Assembly: GCF_003286085.1 (NCBI RefSeq)
Contig: NW_020825410.1
Span: forward strand, 116,001-180,000
Reading direction: 5' to 3'
Source of the DNA: Drosophila persimilis
Lineage: Eukaryota > Arthropoda > Insecta > Diptera > Drosophilidae
Length of the DNA stretch: 64,000 bases
Shown here: positions 1 to 10,192 of the stretch, in pieces
Position numbering within the stretch: the stretch's first letter is position 1
Layout: each line of letters opens with the position of its first letter
Translations under genes and position numbers: made by a program
Notes under the pieces: model-generated
The model's database searches: none
What the model was told of the DNA's origin: nothing
The model's input: the letters and a program-made list of their open reading frames with translations, nothing else

Positions 1-99
1 AAATATTATAACAATTTACATCAATTATTAATCAAAAAAGAGCCGCTACATCTCAGAGAGCTGGCAATCTTCATCAAAACTGCTGACTTAAACTTTTGA
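1..99 (+). pseudogene. LINE (I-like) pol C-terminal tail, tandem copy 1
   Basis: This is the last part of a non-LTR retrotransposon polyprotein, ending at a TGA. It matches almost base for base the ends of the two other LINE copies in this window (stops at 6836-6838 and 10190-10192), which carry upstream RNase H and CCHC-like parts. Only the end of the reading frame lies in the window, so nothing can be said of its upstream state. It marks the left edge of a tandem array whose next units begin at about 6779 and 10133. The family call rests on those fuller copies. Confidence 0.7.
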
Positions 100-1250
100 C
101 CCCTTTTTTCTTTATCATGTTATAAAGTAATTTCAGTTTATTTTCTAAAAAAGTTAAGTAAATTTTTTCTTTTTTTATACACCGACCTGTCAAACTCGTC
201 AAACCTGTCAATCACCAGTATCTGATCAATGTGGCTACAGTGCTACGATCAAAATTCCGATCATCCTTGAGATGATTTAAAACCAAAAAAAGAAATAAAA
301 GGGGCTCCGCCAGAGCGATCAGGATCCGTTCGGCTCCGACCAGTGGAGAGGTAAGCATCAGTAGCAGCCACCAGCAGCCCCAGCGACCTCCCATCCTCCT
401 CGGAACGCATTAAACCTCCGCCGCCTTTCCTCTCTTCGGAGCGCATTAACCCTCCGCAACCTTTCTTCTCCTCTGAGCGCATTCGACCTCCGCAACATTT
501 CTTCTCCTCGGAGCGCATTCGACCTCCGCAACAGTTCTTCTCCTCGGAGCGCATTAGACCTCCGCAACATTCCTCGACCGACATCGACCGGACGGCCACC
601 AGGACCCGCACGCAACCATCCACCACGTGCGGCCACCGCGAAGGACGACTCCGGCAGCCGACCACGAAGGAAGAGCCAGAAGAAAAACCCGCGCACCTAC
701 CAAACTTTGTACCTTTTAAGAACAATAAAAATAACGCTATTTCTTTTGTTACCGCTCAAGTCCCGCCTTATTCTTGAACCATGAGACTCTCTCAGCTACC
801 ACACCCAGAGATCAAATAAATTTCTGTGGAACCCGGCGCGACGAGCATACCCCGGCCGAAGCGCTGTCACATTATGCATAATTTATTCTTTAATAATGAG
901 TTTTTTTCGAACATTATCGAGTTGGATCTGGACGGATCATGTAGCTCCAGCACATTTTCTGGCAACAAAGGCCCCCGCCAAAGCGAACCAAAAAAGTCGA
1001 CACTTCTTGGATGGAAATCTCCAGAGAGCGATTCGAAGAGCAGAAGGACCTTCACAGGAAGAAGAACATGATATGAGGAAGGAAAAAATAGCCTCATCCA
1101 AACGCAAAAAAAATTCCAGAATGATTTATTGGAAGTGCTGAGAAATATAAATTAATAAGTTTCTAATTTTCTTTATGGTGTAAACAATATTTTGCTATTG
1201 CAGATCTTATCTGTTCTGCTGACTGATTAAAATCACCAGAACTGTTGCTG
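100..1250. repeat. Unidentified spacer block, tandem unit 1
   Basis: About 1.15 kb of sequence that recurs downstream of each LINE tail (also 6839-7990 and 10193-11400), with roughly 95 percent or better identity by eye. It opens with a T-rich stretch, then a segment with a 36-bp minisatellite, then a stretch with overlapping short reading frames (for example 826-1071 plus, conserved as 81 codons in all three units). A longer frame that is open in units 2 and 3 is stopped here by TGA at about 792. Differences between copies show no preference for synonymous change in any frame, so I do not call a gene. It could be the 5' part of an unrecognised element. Confidence 0.6.
401..580. repeat. 36-bp minisatellite, five units
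   Basis: Exactly five head-to-tail 36-bp units share the core GGAGCGCATT.GACCTCCGCAA. The period is 12 codons, so it stays open in two frames: a Ser-Glu-Arg/Pro-rich 12-mer on plus and a Cys-Gly-Arg-rich 12-mer on minus. The equivalent arrays in the other two units have four and six copies. Confidence 0.9.
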
Positions 1251-1309
1251 CTATCGGGCTGTTGGCATATTTTGCTTCTTCATCTTCATTATCCAATATA
1301 AAAAAAATT

Positions 1310-1741
1310 TATAAATCTTCCGCGCAAATATAATGTACTTGTTATTGGCATCAGCTGTTTTTGACGAATGGTGGATGGTGCCAGTGTGAATCGGAGTTTC
1401 ACATCTGTCAAAAAATCCCACCATTCCCCCGGGATGGTCTCAGTGTGCAGAGCATATTAGGGGTTATAATCATCATCATTCATTTGCGGCAACATTATCA
1501 GTTGGTGCAGCAAAATATTTTGCTGTTGAACGACAGCCAAAATAATTGCTAGGTCTTCATCATCCATTTTTATACAAAGGAAAAATAAATATTCCGTGCA
1601 AACATTATGAACTTGTTATTGGCATCGGCTGTTTTTGATGATGGATGTAGGATGACGGATGGTGCCAGTTTAATGGGATTTTGACCTATGTCAAAATTTC
1701 CCACCGTTCCCCTGGGATGTGCTAAGTGTGCCGAGCCTATT
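1310..1741 (-). mobile_element. Harbinger-derived MITE-like piece, unit 1a
   Basis: A non-coding piece carrying two diverged arms of the Harbinger end sequence, built around GATGGTGGATGGTGCCAGTGTGAATC. Between them, on the minus strand, is a short stretch resembling the first codons of the transposase found at 1985 (the MDDED start followed by a Gln-rich run). The same structure recurs at about 3505, 8010 and 11435. It looks like an internally deleted derivative of the larger element next to it. Exact ends were not resolved. Confidence 0.6.
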
Positions 1742-1849
1742 ATGCTGACATATCAATACTTGTCCGCGACAAGTATCGATATATCGAGTACATTGGTGTT
1801 TCTTATAGTACTATCGATAATTAAATCTTGAACTGATATTCATATCTTA
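1742..1849. repeat. LTR fragment related to element F
   Basis: About 108 bp matching the right half of the 200-bp LTR of element F (37359-37558 and 45659-45858). It includes an imperfect palindrome centred on a GACAAGTATCGATAT arm and ends in the same ATATTCATATCTTA. The left half of the LTR is absent. Related fragments sit at the equivalent place in the other units. Confidence 0.7.
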
Positions 1850-1984
1850 TGGGATTTTTTGACAGATGTGAAACTACGATTCACACTGCCACCATCCACC
1901 ATCCACCATCCGTCAAAAACAGCTGATGCCAATAACAAGTTCATTAAATTTGCGCGGAAGATTTATTAATTCTTGGTTATTATA

Positions 1985-2871
1985 ATGGATGATGAAGATA
2001 TAGCAATTATTTCGGCTGTGGTTGCACAGCAGCAAAATATTTTCTGGCACCAACTAATAATGTTGAATAATGATGATGACGATGATGACTTTAACTTTGA
2101 CGAAGATGATATGCTTGACTGGGTAACTGCCATAAAAACACAAAAGCCAGGAAGGTTATGGTCGTTTGTGAGTACTTCTACTAACTTCTACCAAAGTTTA
2201 AAGTACAAGGACATATTTTATGGTTTTAGAAGCGGTTCGGGACATTTTGGGAGAAAGATGTACCAGAAAACAACGAGGCGTTTTTCAAAGAGAGTTTCCG
2301 AATGGAGAGGCCCTGCTTTGATATTTTAGTGAATCGGCTTGAAGTGCTGCGAAAGAAGGACTCCAACTGCCGAGCTGCAATTCCTTTGGAAAAGCGCATC
2401 GCCATTGCGCTATACACTTTGGGCTCGACCTCTGAGTACCGAACAGTTGGCAGGCTTTTCGGTGTAGCTCCAAACAGTGTGTGTAATATCCTGCACGAGT
2501 TTTGCAGAGCACTTATCGACGAGTTTTCGAAGGAGTACATGTCGCCCAATTACCTAACTTCCGACAAAATTGATGAGTGCGTAAAGGGATTCGAGGCAAT
2601 TGGGTTTCCTCAGTGCCTAGGTGCAATTGGTAGGAAATCAATAAGAACTTCAGCAATATGTTTACATATAAATTGGTTTTTAAACTTTTATTGGATTATA
2701 GGTATGCAAATATCTGGCACAAAAATATGTATTTAGCAAGTTGGTTTAATGTCCTAAATTATTTAAATCCGATTCTTTTTAGATACAGATTTACATATGT
2801 AAATATCGGCTCTGCAGGAAGGTGCAATGACTCGATGATATACCAGAAGTCAAGACTTGCAAAACATATCA
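1985..2871 (+). pseudogene. Harbinger transposase (DDE_4-type) pseudogene
   Basis: The reading frame starts with an acidic MDDED N-terminus and then shifts frame near 2230-2245. A second frame (open from 2302) contains the helix-turn-helix-like block typical of HARBI1/PIF transposases, including EKRIAIALYTL and SEYRTVGRLFGVAPNSVCNI, ending at GFPQCLGAIG. The first catalytic Asp codon is expected exactly there, and a GTAGGA donor-like sequence suggests that an intron splits it. A further block at about 2781-2871 reads GSAGRCNDSMIYQKS, which fits the region of the second catalytic Asp. Sequence after that is deleted, so the third acidic residue is missing. The identification is firm and the exon limits are inferred. 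Confidence 0.8.
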
Positions 2872-3178
2872 TGTTTTGGTCATGTTCTCGAGCTTTGTCC
2901 TTATCTCGCCCCATCCAAGCTCAAGCCCAGCCTCCTTCATGGACTCGGCCATCTCCATGTACACATGTGAATTTTTGCGTGGTCCGCGCAAATCTTCAAT
3001 TTTCTCCTGCCATATGTCAATCAGCAGGCACTCAAGCGCGGCACTCCATTTCACCCTGCCGCCTGCTGTTGTTCTCTTGTTTGCTGCATTGTATAATAAT
3101 ATTATATATTATAAACAATAAAAAACAAATATATCTATTCAACGTACCACTGGAGGAGTTTTCTGGCACTAAATCCAT
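2869..3178 (-). pseudogene. Harbinger accessory Myb/SANT-like protein, partial
   Basis: A minus-strand frame encodes a tryptophan-anchored DNA-binding block (WSAALECLLIDIWQEKIEDL, then a helix ending in LGWGEIRTKLENM), the pattern of the Myb/SANT-like protein that Harbinger elements carry for nuclear import and end binding. A short upstream exon with an ATG at 3176-3178 appears to join through an intron with GT at about 3146 and an AG before the block. The C-terminus is cut where the deleted transposase abuts. It lies convergent to the transposase, as expected in this superfamily. The splice sites are inferred. Confidence 0.6.
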
Positions 3179-3504
3179 TTTATTAATAAGTTTTTCGAAA
3201 ATTTGGTCTGCTGTCCTTCCGAGCTGTTCTGTTGTTGTTTTTGTTTTTTGTTAATTTTGTCACAATCATTGTTTACGTTTTCGCAGTGAATACCATTTTT
3301 CAATTGTGAATGACAATTATTCAGAGTTGCATTTGAAAACCATCGGCTAACTATCGCATAGAAACGTGCGGTTTAGGAACATCCAAAATGGATGGTGGAC
3401 TAACTGGGAAATTTTCGGAACGGCAAAACCTTACGGAGCATCCCCGAAATGGATGGTGGATGGTGGATGGTCGTCAGTGTGAATAGCCGACGGCCGAAAT
3501 AACT

Positions 3505-3930
3505 GCTACATCTTCATTATCCAATATAAAAAAAAATTTATAAATCTTCCGCGCAAATATAATGTACTTGTTATTGGCATCAGCTATTTTTGATGGATGG
3601 TTCCAGTGTGAATCGGAGTTTCACATCTGCCAAAAAATCCCACCATTCCCCCGGGATGGTCTCAGTGTGCAGAGCATATTAGGGGTTATAATCATCATCT
3701 TTATTCATTTGCGGCACCATTATCAGTTGGTGCAGCAAAATATTTTGCTGTTGAACGACAGCCAAAATAATTGCTAGGTCTTAATCATTCAATTTTATAC
3801 AAAGGAAAAATAAATATTCCGTGCAAACATTATGAACTTGTCATTGGCATCGGCTGTTTTTGATGATGGATGTAGGATGACGGATGGTGCCAGTTTAATG
3901 GGATTTTCACATATGTGTGCCGAGCCTATT
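3505..3930 (-). mobile_element. Harbinger-derived MITE-like piece, unit 1b
   Basis: A second copy in unit 1 of the piece at 1310-1741, with small deletions in the end arms. It lies directly right of the Harbinger element. With its left-hand counterpart it shows that the Harbinger insertion is bracketed by a duplicated MITE plus LTR-fragment block. Confidence 0.6.
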
Positions 3931-4027
3931 ATGCTGACATATCAATACTTGTCCGCGACAAGTATCGATATATCGAGTACATAGTACTATCGATAATTAA
4001 ATCTTGAACTGATATTCATATCTTACA
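3931..4027. repeat. LTR fragment related to element F, second in unit 1
   Basis: Same fragment as at 1742-1849, with a short internal deletion after the palindrome (CGAGTACATAGTACTATCG). It ends in ATATTCATATCTTACA. About 90 bp of AT-rich sequence follow before the next DINE-1. Confidence 0.65.
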
Positions 4028-4115
4028 TAACCAATCTTGTTTTTACTATTGAAATCGTATTTTATTTAAATTAAATGAATTTAATTATTTTCTAGCCACT
4101 TACAACACTAAAAGG

Positions 4116-4460
4116 TTGCCACAGATTTTCGTCCTTTGTGGGGGCGGAAGTGGGCGGGGCAAAGTATGAAATATTTGAAATATTTTTGTAGCTGTGACAT
4201 ATCACAGAAGTCTGGATCCAAAACATCGTTGCTCTAGCTCTTATAGTCTTTGAGCACTAGGCGCTGAAGGGGACGGACAGACGGACAGACGGACGGACAG
4301 ACGGACAGACAGACAGGGCTCAATCGACTCGGCTATTGATGCTGATCAAGAATATATATACTTTATAGGGTCGGAAACGATTCCTTCTGGACGTTACACA
4401 CATCCACTTTTACCACAAATCTAATATACCCCAATACTCATTTTGAGTATCGGGTATAAA
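4116..4460 (-). mobile_element. DINE-1/INE-1 fragment
   Basis: A Helitron-derived DINE-1 in minus orientation. It keeps the GGACGGACAGACGG microsatellite core, the conserved GGGTCGGAAACGATTCC block and the terminal GAGTATCGGGTATAAA. The other end, with the terminal hairpin, is missing. It replaces the tRNA 5' flank present at the equivalent place in units 2 and 3, and it joins LINE sequence directly on its right. Confidence 0.85.
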
Positions 4461-5695
4461 AAGGCAACAGAAGCCTCCAGCTTGCGACTACTATCAAATC
4501 ACATCTAAAACCTAAAACAAGTACCAACATCTTCAAAGCTTTTATTAGCACAAAACAAGAATATGCTATCACAAGTTTTTCAGACATAGGATCTGGAGCA
4601 AGCAAAGATATAGAAATAGCTCAAGCTAAATCACTCAGAAGGTGTGTTGGGGTGCCACCTGATACAAGCAAACACGAAATTTTTGTCGTCGCTGGTGTAA
4701 TGCCACCTGTTTTCAGGGCGAAATGGCTTACAGCCAAAGAACTGCTTAAAGTTAGGAGGCTCAAAAGCTGATAAGAGTTACACACGTACTTTAAGAGAAT
4801 TTAATTCCATCTTTGTAAACACTCAAGACTGTGATAGTGTTAACACATGTAACAAAATCTATGTATTAGATACATTTTTAACTAAGGGTAAGGAAGAATA
4901 CCCGAATGAAGAAATAAAAACTATATTTTATGAGATTATGAACAAGTACAGAAAGGACGACTGGAACATTCATTCAACAGATGCCTCAGTTACAGAAAGT
5001 ACATGTGGCATAGAAAACAAAATAGAAAACAGATTATCCTCAGTGGGTGCCGAACTCGTAGGCCTTAAAAAGGCGAAATATGTCTTAAATAATTTTACAA
5101 AAAGGCTGTGATTTTAAGTGATGGATTAGGAGCTATTAATTTAATTAAAAATAAGAATACAGACTCCTACCTAGTGAATGATATTCACAACATAATTAAC
5201 CAATCAGACATTCAGAAACTTGACATTCTATGGGTCCCTGGTCACAAGGGTGGCCATCAACGAAAAGACTGACATAGCAGCAAAGGCTGCTACACGTGAG
5301 GGGGTTACAATAAATATAGAATACAGCTACAAGAAGGCTCAAAGAGAAATTAGGAACTTTTTAGTATACAAATGGAATGAGGACTACAGGATGAAGTGTA
5401 GGACGAAGGGATCCAGCCTCATAGACATATTTCCAGACATACCCAGTAAACCCTGGCATTATTCTCTTAAATGGAATGCTAAAAGCATCAAGACCATTAA
5501 CAGACTTATGACAGGACGCACATACGACAAAGTCTTCCTACACAGCATTAAAGCAATTGACTCAAATATCTGCGAAAAGTGCAATGTAACTGAATATGCC
5601 GAACACCTGATCTTCGATTGCCAAAGATTGCCGGGCTCAATAGGAAATTCAAAATCTTTAAATATTATAACAATTTACATCAATTATTAATCAAA
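4461..5695 (+). pseudogene. I-like LINE pol fragment (RT C-term, RNase H, CCHC), copy 1
   Basis: It begins inside the C-terminal part of a non-LTR reverse transcriptase (thumb region, with an SLRRCVGVP block), shifts frame several times, and continues into an RNase H domain. The first catalytic Asp lies in STDASVTE and the conserved WVPGHKG follows. A frameshift right after that motif starts the open frame at 5220. Next comes the terminal zinc-finger-like pattern CEKCN, then H and C in AEHLIFDC. An RNase H domain after RT points to the I/LOA group rather than Jockey. The last codons are separated from it by a DINE-1 insertion and resume at 6777. No endonuclease, RT catalytic box or ORF1 is present. 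Confidence 0.8.
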
Positions 5696-6776
5696 CGAGG
5701 GGGAACGTTGTGAGTTGCTGCGGACACCGCAACTCTACGGTTATACCCGATACTAAGTCAGTATGGCTCTCCTCCGGCAGACGCCGCTAATATTAAACGA
5801 CACGACAAAGAGTGCGTTCGAGAGAGACAGAAAATCAGTCTGAGCGTGACGTCGGGCGCTGCGTAGCCACTGCAAATTGATTTGTTCCTTTTGGCTATAA
5901 AAATGATCTGATCTGATCCAGATTCAGCAACCTGATAGATATGGTCATTATTTATGATTCTGCGTTTTTAGTTTTCTCGAATCTGCAATATTGTGGATGC
6001 AACAGATTTTCGTCCTTTGTGTGGGCGGAAAGGGGTGGGGCGAAATTTTGAGATAAAAGTTTTATAGTGAGATCTAACAGAAGTGCGGATACCAAATTTG
6101 GTTACTCTAGCTTTAATAGTCTCTGAGATTTGTGAATATCCCCAGATTTGCATCCTTTGCGGGGGCGGAAGGGGGTGTGCCGAAATTTGGACATGAAACG
6201 GTCAAAGTCCGATATCACAGGAGTGTGGATACCAAATTTGGTTGCTCTAGCTCTTATGGGTTCTGAGATCCTTGAACTCATATTTTGCAATTGGCAAAAC
6301 CGACCATGAAACCTGTGTGTTAGAGTGAGACAGAGCGAGAAAGAGTGAAATTGTTTTCGTGATTCTGGCTGTAATAATTATACGATCTGGTTCATCTTCT
6401 ACGATTCTGCGTTTTTAGTTTTTTCGTATCGTCAAAATTATTGATGCCACAGATTTTCGTCCTTTGTGGGGGCGGAAGTAGGCGGGGCAAAGTTTTGAAA
6501 TATTTTTGTAGCAGTGACATATCACAGAAGTTTGGATCCAAAACATCGTTGCTCTAGCTCTTATAGTCTTTGAGCATTAGGCGCTGAAGGGGACGGACAG
6601 ACGGACGGACGGACAGACGGACAGACAGACATGGCTCAATCGACTCGGCTATTGATGCTGATCAAGTATATATATACTTTATGGGGTCGGAAACGATTCC
6701 TTCTGAACGTTACACTCATCCACTTTTACCACAAATCTAATATACCCCAATACTCATTTTGAGTATCGGGTATAAA
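5696..6776 (-). mobile_element. DINE-1/INE-1, near complete, inside the LINE
   Basis: A copy with both ends. The left end is CGAGGGGGAACGTTGTGAG followed by a GAGTTGC/GCAACTC hairpin. The right end is GAGTATCGGGTATAAA. The GACGGACAGACGGAC microsatellite lies near the right end. Comparison with the uninterrupted LINE tail at 10094-10140 shows the element dropped into an A-rich stretch of the LINE. Its length of about 1.08 kb equals the copy at 57923-59046. Confidence 0.9.
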
Positions 6777-6838
6777 AAGAGCCGCTACATCTCAGAGAGC
6801 TGGCAATCTTCATCAAAGCTGCTGACTTAAACTTTTGA
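6777..6838 (+). pseudogene. LINE pol tail, continuation of copy 1
   Basis: The final twenty or so codons of the LINE polyprotein, continuing the frame broken by the DINE-1 insertion and ending at the same TGA as the other copies. It also marks the start of tandem unit 2. Confidence 0.8.
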
Positions 6839-7990
6839 CCCCTTTTTTCTTTATCATGCTATAAAGTAATTTCAGTTTATTTTCTAAAAAAGTTAAGTAA
6901 TTTTTTTCTTTTTTTATACACCGACCTGTCAAACTCGCCAAAAAACAACATCACCAGTATCTGATCAATGTGGCTACAGTGCTACGATCAAAATTCCGAT
7001 CATCCTTGAGATGATTTAAAACCAAAAAAAGAAATAAAAGGGGCTCCGCCAGAGCGATCAGGATACGTTCCGCTCCGGCCAGTGGAGAGGTAAGCATCAG
7101 TAGCAGCCACCAGCAGCCCCAGAGACCTCCCATCCTCCTCGGAGCGCAAACCTCCGCCGCCTTTCCTCTCTTCGGAGCGCATTAACCCTCCGCAACATTT
7201 CTTCTCCTCGGAGCGCATTCGACCTCCGCAACATTTATTCTCCTCGGAGCGCATTAAACCTCCGCGACCTCGACCGACATCGACCGGACGGCCACCAGGA
7301 CCCGCACGCAACCATCCACCATGTGCGGCCACCGAGAAGGACGACTCCGTCAGCCAACCACGAAGGAAGAGCCAGAAGAAAAACCCGCGCACCTACCAAA
7401 CTTTGTACCTTTTAAGAACAATAAAAATAACGCTATTTCTTTTGTTACCGCTCAAGTCCCGCCTTATTCTTGAACCACGAGACTTTCGCAGCTACCACAC
7501 CCAGAGATCAAATAAATTTCTGTGGAACCCGGCGCGACGAGCATACCCCGGCCGAAGTGCTGTCACATTATGCATAATTTATTCTTTAATAATGAGTTTT
7601 TTTCGAACATTATCGAGTTGGATCTGGACGGATCATGTAGCTCCAGTACATTTTCTGGCAACAAAGGCCCCCGCCAAAGCGAACCAAAAAAGTCGACACT
7701 TCTTGGATGGAAATCTCCAGAGAGCGATTCGAAGAGCAGAAGGACCTTCACAGGAAGAAGAACATGATATGAGGAAGGAAAAAATAGCCTCATCCAAACG
7801 CAAAAAAATTCCAGTATGATTTATTGGAAGTGCTGAGAAATATAAATTAATAAGTTTCTAATTTTCTTAATGGTGTAAACAATATTTTGCTATTGCAGAT
7901 CTTATCTTTTCTGCTGACTGATTAAAATCACCAGAACTGTTGCTGCTATCGGGCTGTTGGCATATTTTTCTGTTGAAACACGGCCGAAAT
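6839..7990. repeat. Unidentified spacer block, tandem unit 2
   Basis: Second copy of the spacer described at 100-1250. A plus-strand frame of 138 codons (7403-7819) is open here and of 144 codons in unit 3, but it is interrupted in unit 1. It has no domain I recognise, and the mix of silent and replacement differences between copies does not support selection. I leave it uncalled as a gene. Confidence 0.6.
7140..7276. repeat. 36-bp minisatellite, four units
   Basis: Four copies of the 36-bp repeat; the first lacks 3 bp. Units 1 and 3 carry five and six copies, so the array has changed length since the tandem duplication. Confidence 0.85.
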
Positions 7991-8009
7991 AATTGCTACA
8001 TCTTTATTA

Positions 8010-8456
8010 TCCAATATAAAAAAAATTTATAAATCTTCCGCGCAAATATAATGTACTTGTTACTGGCATCAGCTGTTTTTGACGAATGGTGGATGGTGCC
8101 AGTGTGAATCGGAGTTTCACATCTGTCAAAAAATCCCACCATTCCCCCGGGATGGTCTCAGTGTGCAGAGCATATTAGGGGTTATAATCATCATCATTAT
8201 TCATTTGCGGCAACATTATCAGTTGGTGCAGGAAAATATTTTGCTGTTGAACGACAGCCAAAATAATTGCTAGGTCTTCATCATCCATTTTTATACAAAG
8301 GAAAAATAAATATTCCGTGCAAACATTATGAACTTGTTATTGGCATCGGCTGTTTTTGATGATGGATGTAGGATGACGGATGGTGCCAGTTTAATGGGAT
8401 TTTGACATATGTCCCACCGTTTCCCCTGGGATGTGCTAAGTTTGCCGAGCCTATTA
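8010..8456 (-). mobile_element. Harbinger-derived MITE-like piece, unit 2
   Basis: Same composition as the unit 1 pieces: two diverged end arms around a minus-strand stretch resembling the transposase N-terminus. No insertion of a larger Harbinger copy is present in this unit. Confidence 0.6.
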
Positions 8457-8566
8457 TGCTGACATATCAATACTTGTCCGCGACAAGTATCGATATATCG
8501 AGTACATTGGTGTTTCTTATAGTACTATCGATAATTAAATCTTGAACTGATATTCATATCTTACAA
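8457..8566. repeat. LTR fragment related to element F, unit 2
   Basis: Right-half F-type LTR fragment with the ACTTGTC/GACAAGT palindrome and TATCGATA core, ending ATATCTTACA. It is followed by AT-rich sequence and then the tRNA 5' flank. Confidence 0.7.
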
Positions 8567-8639
8567 AACCAATCTTGTTTTTACAATTGAAATCGTATTT
8601 TATTTAAATTAAATGAATTTAATTATTTTCTAGCCACTT

Positions 8640-8765
8640 ACAACACTAAAAGGTTTGTGTTTTAGCTAACCTAGCAGCCCTTGTGCATACAATAGTCATT
8701 CCTTTTACACCAGCAGAGGGCGAGCACGCGCATTGAATCCATAATAGAGCGCTCAACATTCAGTC
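8640..8765 (+). repeat. Copy of the tRNA-Pro 5' flank
   Basis: About 125 bp that match, with a few changes, the sequence directly upstream of the intact tRNA-Pro at 12195. This includes the CCAGCAGAGGGCGAGCACGC stretch. It shows that the tandem unit was copied from DNA that included the tRNA gene promoter side. Confidence 0.85.
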
Positions 8766-8789
8766 GGCTCGTTGGTCTAGAAGTACGAT
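8766..8789 (+). pseudogene. tRNA-Pro 5' fragment at a tandem junction
   Basis: The first 16 nt match the intact tRNA-Pro exactly (acceptor 5' strand and the start of the D arm) and the next few match loosely. The sequence then runs into LINE-derived DNA. The anticodon arm, T arm and B box are absent, so it cannot make a tRNA. Part of an A-box-like TGGTCTAGAAG remains. The break marks the duplication joint between unit 2 and the LINE part of the next repeat. Confidence 0.85.
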
Positions 8790-10192
8790 GATATCCGTTT
8801 CTTAGGCAGACTGATTAGCGCAAACATGTCAAATGTCAGTCATGTAAAAATGGTTAAAGAACAAACAAAAAAAGGCAACAGACTCCTCCAGCTTGCGACT
8901 ACTATCAAATCAGGTCTAAAACCTAAAACAAGTAGCAACATCTTCAAAGCTTTTATTAGCACAAAACAAGAATATGCTATCACAAGTTTTTCAGACATAG
9001 GATCTGGAGCAAGCAAAGATATAGAAATAGCGCAAGCTAAATCACTCAGAAGGTGTGTTGGGGTGCCACCTGATACAAGCAAACACGAAATTTTTGTCCT
9101 CGCTGGTGTAATGCCACCTGTTTTCAGGGCGAAATGGCTTACAGCCAAAGAACTGCTTAAAGTTAGGAGGCTCAAAAGCTGATAAGAGTTACACACGTAC
9201 TTTAAGAGAATTCCATCTTTGTAAACACTCAAGACTGTGATAGTGTTAACACATGTAACAAAATCCATGTATTAGATACATTTTTAACTAAGGCTAAGGA
9301 AGAATACTCGAATGAAGAAATAAAAACTATATTTTATGAGATTCTGAACAAGTACAGAAAGGACGACTGGAACATTCTATCAACAGATGCCTCAGTTACA
9401 GAAAGAACATGTGGCATAGGAATAGTCGAATGGCCTAGTGGAAATATCCACAAGTACAACAGTAGAAAAACAAGTAGAAAACAGATTATCCTCAGTAGGT
9501 GCCGAACTCGTAGGCATTAAAAAGGCGAAATATGTCTTAAATATAAATACAAAAAAGCTGTGATTTTAAGTGATGAAGAAGTAATAAGAATACAGACTCG
9601 TACCTAGTGAATGAGATTCACAACATAATTAACCAATCAGACATTCAGAAACTTGACATTCTATGGGTCCCTGGTCACAAGGGTGTGGCCAGCAACGAAA
9701 AGACTGACAGCAGCAAAGGCTGCTACAAGTGAGGGGGTTACAATAAATATAGAATACAGCTACAAGGAGGCTCAAAGAGAAATTAGGAACTTTTTAGTAT
9801 ACAAATGGAATGAGGACTACAGGATGAAGTGTAGGACGAAGGGATCCAGCCTCATAGACATATTTCCAGACATACCCAGTAAACCCTGGCATTATTCTCT
9901 TAAATGGAATGCTAAAAGCATCAAGACCATTAACAGACTTATGACAGGACACACATACGACAAAGTCTTCCTACACAGCATCAAAGCAATTGACTCAAAT
10001 ATCTGCGAAAAGTGCAATGTAACTGAATATGCCGAACACCTGATCTTCGATTGCCAAAGATTTGCCGGGCTCAATAGGAAATTCAAAATTTTTAAATATT
10101 ATAACAATTTACATCAATTATTAATCAAAAAAGAGCCGCTACATCTCAGAGAGCTGGCAATCTTCATCAAAACTGCTGACTTAAACTTTTGA
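8790..10192 (+). pseudogene. I-like LINE pol fragment, copy 2
   Basis: An open frame at 8826-9182 covers the RT thumb region (IKSGLKPKT, SLRRCVGVPPDTSKHEIFVL). Frameshifted pieces follow, with the RNase H start (STDASVTE). The frame from 9653 covers the rest of RNase H and the terminal CEKC...AEHLIFDC finger, ending at TGA. WVPGHKGVASNEKTD is complete here, unlike copy 1, but a 2-bp loss right after it shifts the frame. Copies 1 and 2 therefore carry different inactivating changes near the same site. No RT catalytic motif is present. The element is 5'-truncated, or cut at the tandem joint. Confidence 0.8.

Larger units (their letters stand above)
1850..3490 (+). mobile_element. PIF/Harbinger DNA transposon, decayed
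   Basis: The left end carries TTTTTGACAGATGTGAAAC followed by repeated CCATCCACCATC. The right end carries GGATGGTGGATGGTGGATGG, so the ends are inverted with respect to each other. Inside are a Harbinger nuclease-type transposase on plus and a Myb/SANT-like gene on minus, the two-gene convergent arrangement known for PIF/Harbinger. The element is flanked on both sides by a MITE-like piece plus an LTR fragment, so the insertion sits in a local duplication. The 3-bp target duplication was not resolved. Frameshifts and an internal deletion make it non-functional. Confidence 0.75.

Noticed and set aside
401-580. 36-bp repeats as a CRISPR-like array
   Set aside because: There are no spacers and the genome is eukaryotic; it is a plain minisatellite.
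261-725. Cys/Gly/Arg-rich 154-codon minus frame over the minisatellite
   Set aside because: Open only because the 36-bp period preserves frame; frames differ between units and no start or domain is conserved.
8766-8789. Functional tRNA gene
   Set aside because: Lacks the anticodon arm, T arm and B box.
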